Shown here piece by piece: positions 1 to 5,587 of a stretch of 13,320 nucleotides of DNA. Position numbers and translations under genes: made by a program. Origin of the DNA: Mxb001 sp049317345 (GTDB lineage: Bacteria > Actinomycetota > Actinomycetes > S36-B12); assembly GCA_049317345.1 (NCBI GenBank), contig JBMOIL010000064.1, positions 1-13,320 on the forward strand, given 5' to 3'. Under the pieces are notes generated by a model. That model did not search any database, was not told the origin of the DNA, and saw only the letters and a list, made by a program, of their open reading frames with translations. Each line of letters starts with the position of its first letter. Positions within the stretch are counted from its first letter, which is position 1.

Positions 1-149
1 ACGTGGTTGTAGTCCTCCTGGCCGCGGTAGTCCGTGGGGTAGAGAACCCCGTCCGACTTAAGGGAGGGCGAGAGCTGCTGAAGCACTCTCTGCAGATACG
101 TCGTGCCGGTCTTGCGAGGTCCGATGTGGACGATGAGCCTGTTTGCCAC
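1..149 (-). CDS. Sulfotransferase-like P-loop protein, N-terminal fragment
   Basis: The complement strand reads open from a GTG at 149 to the left edge, giving 49 codons with the C-terminus outside the window. Residues 6-20 read IVHIGPRKTGTTYLQ. This resembles the PAPS 5'-phosphosulfate-binding loop (KTGTT) at the N-terminus of bacterial sulfotransferase-family proteins, which move a sulfuryl group from PAPS to an acceptor. The rest (residues 21-49) fits the following helix and a DGVLYP strand. An in-frame TAG lies just upstream of the GTG, so this is the only nearby start. A -10-like TAGGGT ends six bases before it, suggesting a leaderless transcript. The acceptor cannot be judged from this fragment. 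A different P-loop family is possible, but the HIG-KTGTTYLQ pattern is characteristic. Confidence 0.72.
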   Translation of the reverse strand, partial: MANRLIVHIGPRKTGTTYLQRVLQQLSPSLKSDGVLYPTDYRGQEDYNH

Positions 150-155
150 CGGGCA

Positions 156-161
156 ACCCTA
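156..161 (-). promoter_or_regulatory. -10 box of a putative leaderless promoter for the sulfotransferase-like gene
   Basis: On the complement strand TAGGGT (TANNNT, the actinobacterial -10 consensus) is followed by exactly six bases and then the GTG at 149, so the transcript would start at or beside the start codon. There is no Shine-Dalgarno sequence. A TTGACC at 172-177 resembles a -35 but sits only 10 bases away, too close for a normal spacer. Confidence 0.5.
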
Positions 162-190
162 TCCGGGGCGAGGTCAACGTCGTGGACCGA

Positions 191-292
191 CACAGACAGA
201 GGGTGGCCGCAAGCAGCCACCCATCACAGACAGAGCGTGGCCGCAAGCGGCCACTCGGCACAGACAGAGCGTGGCTGCTCCAGGGTGCCCAC
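191..292. repeat. Three tandem 34-base hairpin repeat units
   Basis: The 11-base string CACAGACAGAG begins at 191, 225 and 259, an exact 34-base period. In the first two units it is followed by a hairpin. Unit 1 pairs 201-210 with 213-222, with one mismatch that becomes G.U on the complement strand. Unit 2 pairs GTGGCCGC at 237-244 with GCGGCCAC at 247-254 perfectly. Unit 3 keeps the leader and GTGGC but its right arm has degenerated. A fourth unit lies at 439-474 next to glnA. The array sits just upstream of the sulfotransferase-like promoter and downstream of glnA, so it could insulate transcription or bind a protein. No spacers separate the units. Confidence 0.85.
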
Positions 293-438
293 GAATCGGG
301 CCGCAGACCCACCGCTCACAGGGACGTTTTCACTGAGGCATCTACCCCCCGGAAGCGTGGACGAGTAATCAAGACTTGCCTCGCTCAAGAAGTCTCGATT
401 TCGCGGCGAGAGTTTGTGAGAGAGGTACGGCCAACCGG
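281..438. other. Gene-free stretch between the repeat array and the glnA terminator
   Basis: No convincing gene is seen. Open frames crossing this interval on both strands have no recognisable domain and are largely made of translated hairpin repeat. Apart from the decayed third repeat arm at its left edge, the only structure seen is a weak inverted repeat, AGACTT at 372-377 with AAGTCT at 390-395 around a 12-base loop. The GC content looks somewhat lower than in the neighbouring genes. Confidence 0.4.
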
Positions 439-444
439 CAAAGA

Positions 445-474
445 CAGAGGGTGGCCGCAAGCGGCCACCCTCTG
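445..474 (-). terminator. Hairpin terminator of glnA (fourth copy of the 34-base repeat)
   Basis: CAGAGGGTGGCCGC at 445-458 is the perfect reverse complement of 461-474, separated by AA, giving a very stable GC-rich hairpin that begins about 50 bases after the glnA stop. In the glnA direction it is followed by TCTTTG, a short U-rich run. With the preceding CAAAGA (439) it is the best-conserved member of the repeat family at 191-292. The sequence fits an intrinsic terminator well; being a repeat copy as well is unusual. Confidence 0.75.
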
Positions 475-525
475 CTCCTGCGCGCGAGGCGATGCGGCGC
501 AAGGAACGTGCCTGATCCCGGTCGA

Positions 526-1947
526 TCAGATGTCGTAGTAGAGCTCGAACTCGTGGGGATGCGGGCGCAGGCGGATGGGATCCACCTCGTTGGTGCGCTT
601 GTAGTCGATCCACGTCTCGATGAGGTCGGCCGGGAACACCCCGCCCGCCTGCAGGTAGTCGTTGTCCGCCTCGAGCGCATCGAGCACCTCGGGGAGGGAT
701 CCGGGGACCTGCGCGATCTCGGCGAGCTCATCCGGGGGCAGCTCGTAGAGGTCCTTGTCGACCGGCGCCGGCGGCTCGATCTTGTTCTTGATGCCGTCCA
801 GGCCAGCCATGAGCATGGCGGAGAAGGCCAGGTAGGGATTGCTCGAGGGATCCGGCACGCGGTACTCGATGCGCTTGGCCTTGGGTGACGTGCCCGTCAC
901 GGGGATGCGAATGCAGGCCGAGCGGTTGCGCGCGGAGTAGACGAGGTTGACCGGAGCCTCGTAGCCCGGCACGAGGCGGTGGTAGGAGTTGACCGTCGGG
1001 TTGGTGAAGGCCAGCAGTGACGGCGAGTGCTTGAGCAGGCCGCCGATGTACCAGCGGGCCATGTCCGACAGGCCGCCGTATCCGCGCTCGTCGTAGAAGA
1101 GCGGCTCGCCGTTCTTCCACAGTGACTGGTGGCAGTGCATGCCCGAGCCGTTATCACCGAAGAGCGGCTTCGGCATGAAGGTCACGGACTTGCCGTTGAC
1201 CCACGCGACGTTCTTGATGATGTACTTGAAGAGCATCACCTCGTCGGCGGCCTTCTGCAGCGAGTTGAAGCGGTAGTTGATCTCCGACTGGCCACCAGTG
1301 CCGACCTCATGGTGGGAGCGCTCGACATGCAGCCCCACCTGGGTGAGGGCCTGGCACATCTCGTCGCGCAGGTCGGCATAGTGGTCGACCGGAGGGACGG
1401 GGAAGTAGCCACCCTTGTAGCGGGTCTTGTAGCCGAGGTTGCCGCCGTCCTCCTCGCGCCCGGAGTTCCAGGCCCCCTCGATCGAGTCGAGGTAGTAGTA
1501 GCCGGCGTTCTGGCGCGTCTCGAAGCGCACGTCGTCGAAGATGTAGAACTCCGCCTCCGGTCCGAAGTAGACCGTGTCGGCGATGCCCGTGGAGGTGAGG
1601 TACGCCTCGGCCTTGGCCGCGATGCCGCGCGGATCGCGGCTGTAGGGCTCATCGGTGAAGGGGTCGAGGATGGAGTGGTTGATGACCAGGGTCTTGGCGG
1701 CCCGGAAGGGATCGACGAAGGCGCTCGTGGGGTCTGGCATCAGCTTCATGTCGGACTCGTGAATCGCCTGGAAGCCGCGGATCGACGACCCGTCGAACAT
1801 CAGGCCATCCGTGAAGGCGTCGACGTAGGACGCGGCAGGGACATTGAAGTGCTGCATCACACCGGGAAGGTCGATGAAGCGCACATCGACGAATTCGATG
1901 TCCTGGTCCTTCATGTACTTCAGGACCTCATCTGAGTTCTTGAACAT
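526..1947 (-). CDS. glnA: Glutamine synthetase, type I
   Basis: Makes glutamine from glutamate, ammonia and ATP in the cytoplasm, the main entry point for ammonium; GSI enzymes are dodecamers. The 473-residue length is typical. Visible signatures are FDGSSIRGF near residues 51-59 in the N-terminal beta-grasp domain, PEAEFYIFD metal ligands, GSGMHCHQSLW, and NRSACIRIP at the active site. Tyr401 in KDLYELPPDE corresponds to the tyrosine adenylylated by GlnE in GSI-beta enzymes, so post-translational control is likely. The start at 1947 is chosen because AGGAGG lies a few bases upstream; an in-frame ATG at 1971 would extend the protein by eight unconserved residues. A GlnR-like operator and -10 box lie upstream and a strong hairpin follows the stop. 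The match to the vegetative GlnA of actinomycetes (M. tuberculosis glnA1) is close. Confidence 0.97.
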   Translation of the reverse strand: MFKNSDEVLKYMKDQDIEFVDVRFIDLPGVMQHFNVPAASYVDAFTDGLMFDGSSIRGFQAIHESDMKLMPDPTSAFVDPFRAAKTLVINHSILDPFTDEPYSRDPRGIAAKAEAYLTSTGIADTVYFGPEAEFYIFDDVRFETRQNAGYYYLDSIEGAWNSGREEDGGNLGYKTRYKGGYFPVPPVDHYADLRDEMCQALTQVGLHVERSHHEVGTGGQSEINYRFNSLQKAADEVMLFKYIIKNVAWVNGKSVTFMPKPLFGDNGSGMHCHQSLWKNGEPLFYDERGYGGLSDMARWYIGGLLKHSPSLLAFTNPTVNSYHRLVPGYEAPVNLVYSARNRSACIRIPVTGTSPKAKRIEYRVPDPSSNPYLAFSAMLMAGLDGIKNKIEPPAPVDKDLYELPPDELAEIAQVPGSLPEVLDALEADNDYLQAGGVFPADLIETWIDYKRTNEVDPIRLRPHPHEFELYYDI

Positions 1948-1985
1948 GACACCTCCTGCGGTCACCCGCAATATCGATCGCCTCC

Positions 1986-2021
1986 GGGTCGGCGGACCGA
2001 CCCTCGAACGGCGGTTGCCGT
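1986..2021 (-). promoter_or_regulatory. Two hairpins in the glnA leader
   Basis: Between the inferred glnA transcription start (about 2023) and the ribosome-binding site are two perfect inverted repeats: ACGGC/GCCGT at 2008-2021 (4-base loop) and GGGTCGG/CCGACCC at 1986-2003 (4-base loop). Both would fold in a leader of about 75 bases. No leader peptide or known riboswitch core is recognised. They may only shape mRNA stability or translation. Confidence 0.45.
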
Positions 2022-2029
2022 CGGTCAGG

Positions 2030-2035
2030 AAGATA
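2030..2035 (-). promoter_or_regulatory. -10 box of the glnA promoter
   Basis: TATCTT on the complement strand fits TANNNT. The -35 region has no TTGACA-like hexamer and is instead overlapped by the GlnR-like boxes, as expected for an activator-dependent promoter. This places the start near 2023, with the operator centre (about 2064) near -41. Confidence 0.5.
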
Positions 2036-2045
2036 GGCCGAGGGG

Positions 2046-2083
2046 GTTTCCCGACCGTGTACCGGGTGTTTCGCTTCTGTTAC
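2046..2083 (-). promoter_or_regulatory. GlnR-type operator, four half-sites
   Basis: On the complement strand the order is GTAAC, 6 bases, GAAAC, 6 bases, TACAC, 6 bases, GAAAC. The actinobacterial GlnR consensus is gTnAc-n6-GaAAc repeated with 6-base gaps. Both GAAAC boxes and the first GTAAC are perfect; the third box matches weakly. Plus-strand positions are GTTTC 2046-2050, GTGTA 2057-2061, GTTTC 2068-2072 and GTTAC 2079-2083. GlnR is the OmpR-type nitrogen regulator that activates glnA under nitrogen limitation in Streptomyces and mycobacteria. The site overlaps the -35 region of glnA and also lies about 63 bases upstream of the RDD gene start. Confidence 0.85.
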
Positions 2084-2115
2084 GGGGCCGAGAGGCCCCT
2101 CCGAGAAGCAGCCCT

Positions 2116-2121
2116 TAGCGT
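2116..2121 (+). promoter_or_regulatory. -10 box of a putative leaderless promoter for the RDD gene
   Basis: TAGCGT (TANNNT) is followed by exactly six bases and then the GTG at 2128. GGAGGG abuts the start codon directly, too close to act as a normal Shine-Dalgarno sequence, so a leaderless transcript is the simpler reading. No -35 hexamer is evident; an inverted repeat, GGGGCC/GGCCCC at 2084-2099, occupies that area. Confidence 0.5.
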
Positions 2122-2127
2122 GGAGGG

Positions 2128-2565
2128 GTGACCACACCCGCCACACCAGGCCCAGGGGTGCCCGACAGGGGCGGCTCTGCCGATCCGCCGGGCCGATCTG
2201 CTGGACTCGGTCGGCGTGCCGCGGCCATCGCCCTGGACTGGTTGGTCGCGCTCCTGCTGGCCCGCCTGATCCCCGGAGCGGAGTACGGCAGCGCGGACTA
2301 TGCGTTCGCCACCCTGGCGATCTTCGCCTTCGAGATCATCGTGCTCACGTGGCTCACGGGCTCGAGCTTCGGTCAGCGCATCCTCGGGATCGCCGTCGTC
2401 TCTGAGACCGGTGGGCTCCTCCCGCTATGGCGCATCATCGTGCGCACCGCGCTCATCTGCATCGTCATTCCGGCGCTTGTCTACGACTCGCAGCGCAGGG
2501 GTCTGCAGGACCTCGCCATCGGCTCGCGTGTCGTCATGCGCACCAGCATCGGCATGACCCGCTAA
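2128..2565 (+). CDS. RDD family membrane protein
   Basis: A 145-residue protein with the RDD-family pattern: an N-terminal Arg-rich turn running into LDWLVALLLARL (first membrane helix, with the family Asp), a second helix around FATLAIFAFEIIVLTWL, the conserved SSFGQRILGIAVV loop, and a third helix around TALICIVIPALVY. The C-terminus RGLQDLAIGSRVV matches the usual family ending. RDD proteins are small integral membrane proteins of mostly unknown function. The first 25 or so residues are Pro/Gly-rich and probably cytoplasmic. It is divergent from glnA and convergent with the DUF4191 gene. RDD and DUF4191 genes commonly lie between glnA and lipA in actinobacteria, which supports the assignment. 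Confidence 0.88.
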   Translation: MTTPATPGPGVPDRGGSADPPGRSAGLGRRAAAIALDWLVALLLARLIPGAEYGSADYAFATLAIFAFEIIVLTWLTGSSFGQRILGIAVVSETGGLLPLWRIIVRTALICIVIPALVYDSQRRGLQDLAIGSRVVMRTSIGMTR

Positions 2566-2573
2566 GGCTGATC

Positions 2574-2623
2574 TGCGCCCGAAGCCGACGTTAACGACGC
2601 CCTTAGCGTCGTTAACGGGCGCA
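2574..2623. repeat. Convergent-junction inverted repeat A (18-bp stem with a 9-base bulge)
   Basis: TTAACGACGC at 2591-2600 pairs with 2606-2615 around a 5-base loop, and TGCGCCCG at 2574-2581 pairs with 2616-2623. All 18 pairs are perfect, and nine unpaired bases (2582-2590) interrupt only the left arm. The element lies between the stops of the RDD and DUF4191 genes, so it probably ends or protects transcripts from both sides. No U-tract follows. The right arm, read in reverse complement, is TGCGCCCGTTAACGACGC, shared with the elements at 8316-8379 and 11306-11355. Confidence 0.8.
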
Positions 2624-2665
2624 ATCCAGGCTTCTTCAGCCCCGCATACCTGATGTGCGGAGCTG

Positions 2666-3337
2666 TCAGCCCCGCATTGACTTCGGGATCTTGCCGCCCT
2701 TCGGCAGCGGACCCTTGGGGATCGGCACGGGGGAGTCCTTCTTGCTGAAGGCATCAAGGCGCCGGCGTACGTCGTTGACCTCCGCGGGGCGCAGTGCTCG
2801 GGGCAGTCGGTTGAGCTCACGCTGCACCTTCGCCACCGACAGTTGGTCCGCGTCCGTGCCCACCTGGATCTCATAGATCGGCACCTCGGGCAGCCAGCGT
2901 GCGGTCTTCTTGCGCTCATTGGCCAGCAGATGCGAGATGCGCTGAGCCGGGCCCTCACCGACGAGGACAACGCCGGGCCTGCCGACGACGCGGGAGACGA
3001 TGTCGGAGTTCTTGGTCACGGCCACCGCGGGAGTGATGCTCCAGTTGCCGCGCATCTGCTGGATGACGGCGACGGCCGCGCCCGCCTGCCCCTCGATCTG
3101 GGAGTAGGCGGCGTTCATGGCGCGCCGGCTGAACCAGTAGGTCATCGCCAGCAGGCCCACGGGCATGCCGATGAGGAGTCCGGTGAGCCAGTTGAGGAAG
3201 AAGGACACGGGTACGGCAACCAGCGCCGTCACGCCGATGAAGATGGCGAGCATCTCCAGGCCCACCCAGCGGTGCACCTTGCGGGTGAGCGTGAAGTTCT
3301 CCCGCAGGGATCTGAGGTAGCCGCGGATCTTGGACAT
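2666..3337 (-). CDS. DUF4191 domain membrane protein
   Basis: A 223-residue protein: a basic N-terminus (residues 1-25), two closely spaced membrane helices at about 26-70 (LEMLAIFIGVTALVAVPVSF and a second ending LLAMTYWF), then a soluble cytoplasmic part with an EGPAQRISHLLANERKK stretch and a basic, Pro/Gly-rich tail. This matches the actinobacterial DUF4191 family beside lipA and glnA (Rv2219 in M. tuberculosis from memory); its function is unknown. The ATG at 3337 is preceded by TACGCT and six bases, pointing to its own leaderless promoter even though the MOSC gene ends only 21 bases upstream. It may therefore be read both from its own promoter and by read-through from lipB-lipA. Confidence 0.88.
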   Translation of the reverse strand: MSKIRGYLRSLRENFTLTRKVHRWVGLEMLAIFIGVTALVAVPVSFFLNWLTGLLIGMPVGLLAMTYWFSRRAMNAAYSQIEGQAGAAVAVIQQMRGNWSITPAVAVTKNSDIVSRVVGRPGVVLVGEGPAQRISHLLANERKKTARWLPEVPIYEIQVGTDADQLSVAKVQRELNRLPRALRPAEVNDVRRRLDAFSKKDSPVPIPKGPLPKGGKIPKSMRG

Positions 3338-3343
3338 GCGTGC

Positions 3344-3349
3344 AGCGTA
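3344..3349 (-). promoter_or_regulatory. -10 box of a putative leaderless promoter for the DUF4191 gene
   Basis: TACGCT on the complement strand is followed by six bases and the ATG at 3337. There is no ribosome-binding site. The box lies in the 21-base gap after the MOSC stop codon. Confidence 0.5.
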
Positions 3350-3358
3350 GCGAGGGCC

Positions 3359-3913
3359 CTACATGCCCGTGGGGGGCAGGACCCGGACCTCATCGCCGGG
3401 CCGGATCGCCCCGGGGCGCTCGACCCAGGCCGTGACGCCCCGGCGATCGAAAGCCGCCTTGGGGAACTTCTCCGCCGGACTCCCATAGCGCGCCTGCACC
3501 ATGCGCCCAGCGATCGTGCACGGCGCATTGCGCCCGCCGGTCATGAGCACGGCGCCGCTGGCGAACTCCAGGCGTGTCATGGGCTCGAGGACGGTCAAGC
3601 CGGGGATGCCGGACGTGCAAATGTTGTCGGCGATCGTGCCGGGGGCCAGCTCATCGATCCCGAGCGCCGCGGCGATCTCCGCGAGCTCAGCCACATCGAC
3701 GACCGAGAGTTGGCGATGGTTGCGGATCTGCGTGCCGCGAGGGAAGACGTCTGCCTGGCGGGTGTCGGATGCCATCGTTACGCCGTGATGGCGATCGCCG
3801 ACTACCCCGCCCCAGTCCAGATCAAGCGCGGGTACGCCGACGGGGATGTCGGAGTCCGCCGGCCACACGTGGGTGGCAACGACGACGCCGGTGGCGATGG
3901 GGGAGACCTTCAT
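3359..3913 (-). CDS. MOSC domain protein
   Basis: A single-domain MOSC protein of 184 residues. Family features visible are GDRHHG (39-44), the TIADNICTSGIPGLTVLEPM core (about 93-112) and GGRNAPCTIAGRM with the conserved Cys132. MOSC domains are found in molybdenum cofactor sulfurases and in small stand-alone proteins of the YiiM/YuaD type, where they are thought to handle sulfur or the molybdenum cofactor. The ATG at 3913 overlaps the lipA stop as ATGA, so translation is probably coupled; no clear ribosome-binding site is seen. Upstream in-frame codons run into lipA and are not conserved, so the longer frame to 4075 is not used. Its place after lipA suggests a link to sulfur or lipoate metabolism, but that is inference. 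Confidence 0.87.
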   Translation of the reverse strand: MKVSPIATGVVVATHVWPADSDIPVGVPALDLDWGGVVGDRHHGVTMASDTRQADVFPRGTQIRNHRQLSVVDVAELAEIAAALGIDELAPGTIADNICTSGIPGLTVLEPMTRLEFASGAVLMTGGRNAPCTIAGRMVQARYGSPAEKFPKAAFDRRGVTAWVERPGAIRPGDEVRVLPPTGM

Positions 3914-4872
3914 GATGAGTGCTTCGCCCCACGTGCAAGCCCGACAGGGGCGGCTTGGCCGACCCGCCGGGCCGCGACGGCGTCGGCGTAGAGCCGCCCG
4001 GCGCGGTAGCTCGAGCGCACCAGCGGGCCGCTCATGACGCCGACAAACCCGATCGCGCGGGCGCGGTCGGCCCATGCGACGAAGTCGTCCGGGGGCACCC
4101 AGCGCTCGACCGGGTGGTGGCGGGACGAAGGACGGAGGTACTGCGTGATCGTGATGAGGTCGCAGCCCGCAGCATGCAGGTCCACCAGGGCCTTGTCGAC
4201 CTCCTCATCGGTTTCGCCGAGGCCCAGGATGAGGTTGCTCTTGGTCACCAGTCCCGCATCGCGCGCCTGCGTGATGACGTCGAGGGATCGGTCGTAGCGG
4301 AACGCCGGGCGGATGCGCTTGAAGATGCGTGGCACGGTCTCGAGGTTGTGCGCCAGCACGCTCGGCGCGGCACTGAAGACCTCGCCCAGTAGCGCCGGGT
4401 TGCCGCTGAAGTCGGGGATGAGCACCTCGATCCCGCAGTCGGGATTCAGCTCGCGGATCAGGCGCACGGTCTCGGCGTAGAGCCAGGCACCCTCGTCGTC
4501 AAGATCATCGCGCGCGACACCCGTGACCGTGGCGTAGCGCAGGCCCATCGTGCGCACCGACTCCGCGACACGACGCGGTTCGTCGTGGTCCAGTGGGGAG
4601 GGCTTGCCGGTGTCGATCTGGCAGAAGTCGCACCGGCGCGTGCACTGCTCGCCGCCGATGAGGAACGTCGCCTCGCGGTCCTCCCAGCATTCGTAGATGT
4701 TGGGGCACCCCGCCTCCTGGCACACGGTGTGCAGGCCCTCGCGCTCGACCAACGACCGCACCGCGGTGTACTCCGGACCGGTGCGCAGGCGCGTCTTGAT
4801 CCACTCGGGCTTGCGCTCGATGGGCGTCTCGGCGTTCTTGACCTCTAGCCGCAGCAGCTTGCGCTCGGTCAT
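3910..4872 (-). CDS. lipA: Lipoyl synthase (radical SAM)
   Basis: Inserts two sulfur atoms into protein-bound octanoyl groups, making the lipoyl cofactor of 2-oxoacid dehydrogenases and the glycine cleavage system. The 320-residue protein has the auxiliary-cluster cysteines Cys51, Cys56 and Cys62 (CX4CX5C), the radical-SAM cysteines Cys77, Cys81 and Cys84 (CX3CX2C), and the C-terminal RSSYRAG motif (about 286-292) with the serine ligand of the auxiliary cluster. The start at 4872 overlaps the lipB stop as ATGA. AGGG lies eight bases before it within TAGGGT, which could act as a Shine-Dalgarno sequence or as a -10 box for an internal leaderless transcript. The in-frame codons back to 5004 lie inside lipB and are not LipA-like. 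The 3' end overlaps the MOSC gene by four bases. Confidence 0.97.
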   Translation of the reverse strand: MTERKLLRLEVKNAETPIERKPEWIKTRLRTGPEYTAVRSLVEREGLHTVCQEAGCPNIYECWEDREATFLIGGEQCTRRCDFCQIDTGKPSPLDHDEPRRVAESVRTMGLRYATVTGVARDDLDDEGAWLYAETVRLIRELNPDCGIEVLIPDFSGNPALLGEVFSAAPSVLAHNLETVPRIFKRIRPAFRYDRSLDVITQARDAGLVTKSNLILGLGETDEEVDKALVDLHAAGCDLITITQYLRPSSRHHPVERWVPPDDFVAWADRARAIGFVGVMSGPLVRSSYRAGRLYADAVAARRVGQAAPVGLARGAKHSS

Positions 4873-5516
4873 GCCAGCGACCCTACGGCGAGGTCGAGCT
4901 CGCGCACGACGTGACCCTCGACGATGGGCAGCATCTCCTCGACCGTCACCTCGCGGCCCATCTCCCAGGTGAGGCTCGTCACGGAGGCGTCTCGGATGCC
5001 GCACGGGACGATGCGATCGAACGCCGTCAAGTCGCAGGCGCAGTTGAGTGCGAATCCGTGAAGCGTCACGCCTTGCGCCACGCGCACGCCGATCGCTGCG
5101 ACTTTGCGGTCGGGGCCGCGATCATCCGCCGTCACCCACACACCGCTGCGGCCATCGACGCGGGTGGTCGCGAGCCCGACGTCGGCGCAGGCGGAGATCA
5201 GTGCGCCCTCCAGCCGCCGCACGTGGGCCACGACGTCCAGGGGCATCGGCAGGCGCACGATGGGGTAGCCCACCAGCTGGCCGGGGCCATGCCAGGTGAT
5301 CTTGCCGCCGCGATCGACGTCGATGACCGGCGTACCGTCGACAGGCCTCTCAAAGGGCTCGGTACGCCGTCCTGCGGTGTAGACGGCCTCGTGCTCGAGG
5401 AGCAGCAGGGTGTCCGGCGCCTCGCCGGCGGCGACCTCGTCGTGGATGCGGCGTTGGAGGTCCCAGGCGGCGCCGTACTCCCAGGGGTCTGGCCCGAGGC
5501 GCGTCACCGTGAACAC
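4869..5516 (-). CDS. lipB: Octanoyltransferase
   Basis: Transfers octanoyl groups from acyl carrier protein to lipoyl domains, the step before LipA. The 215-residue protein contains LEHEAVYTAGRR (40-51), RGGKITWHGPGQLVGYP (69-85), Lys138 in the DRKVAAIGVR motif and the acyl-binding Cys172 in IVPCGI, the Cys/Lys pair used by LipB. It starts at a GTG (5516) with no ribosome-binding site; TAGGCT lies exactly six bases upstream, suggesting a leaderless transcript. It heads the lipB-lipA-MOSC set with ATGA overlaps. Its promoter region is shared with the divergent MMPL gene, only 71 bases away. Confidence 0.96.
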   Translation of the reverse strand: MFTVTRLGPDPWEYGAAWDLQRRIHDEVAAGEAPDTLLLLEHEAVYTAGRRTEPFERPVDGTPVIDVDRGGKITWHGPGQLVGYPIVRLPMPLDVVAHVRRLEGALISACADVGLATTRVDGRSGVWVTADDRGPDRKVAAIGVRVAQGVTLHGFALNCACDLTAFDRIVPCGIRDASVTSLTWEMGREVTVEEMLPIVEGHVVRELDLAVGSLA

Positions 5517-5522
5517 GCGTGA

Positions 5523-5528
5523 AGCCTA
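5523..5528 (-). promoter_or_regulatory. -10 box of a putative leaderless lipB promoter
   Basis: TAGGCT on the complement strand, then six bases, then the GTG start of lipB. The divergent MMPL -10 candidate at 5540-5545 is so close that the two polymerase footprints would overlap. Confidence 0.5.
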
Positions 5529-5539
5529 GCCCGAGGCGG

Positions 5540-5545
5540 TACGGT
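5540..5545 (+). promoter_or_regulatory. Candidate -10 box for the MMPL gene
   Basis: TACGGT fits TANNNT and would give a start near 5552 and a leader of about 36 bases containing the ribosome-binding site GAGGAGG (5576-5582). No -35 hexamer is evident. It is the best -10 candidate in the short lipB-MMPL gap. Confidence 0.35.
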
Positions 5546-5587
5546 CACGGCAGGCTCCGGGAGCGGGCCGCTGACGAGGAGGTCACT

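Noticed and set aside
191..292. Possible CRISPR array (34-base periodic repeats)
   Set aside because: The units abut with no unique spacers, only three copies are present, and each is itself a hairpin that decays by the third copy.
3..538. Several small open frames across the left gap, on both strands
   Set aside because: They translate the hairpin repeats, overlap the sulfotransferase-like start or the glnA end, and show no conserved sequence or ribosome-binding site.
2574..2623. Element A as a dif or parS site
   Set aside because: It does not resemble the AT-rich dif core or the TGTTTCACGTGAAACA-type parS sequence; its bulged long stem fits a transcript-end hairpin better.
2843..3991. Open frame of 382 codons on the + strand across the DUF4191 and MOSC genes
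   Set aside because: It crosses two well-supported genes on the other strand and has His/Gly/Asp-rich shadow composition with no recognisable motif.
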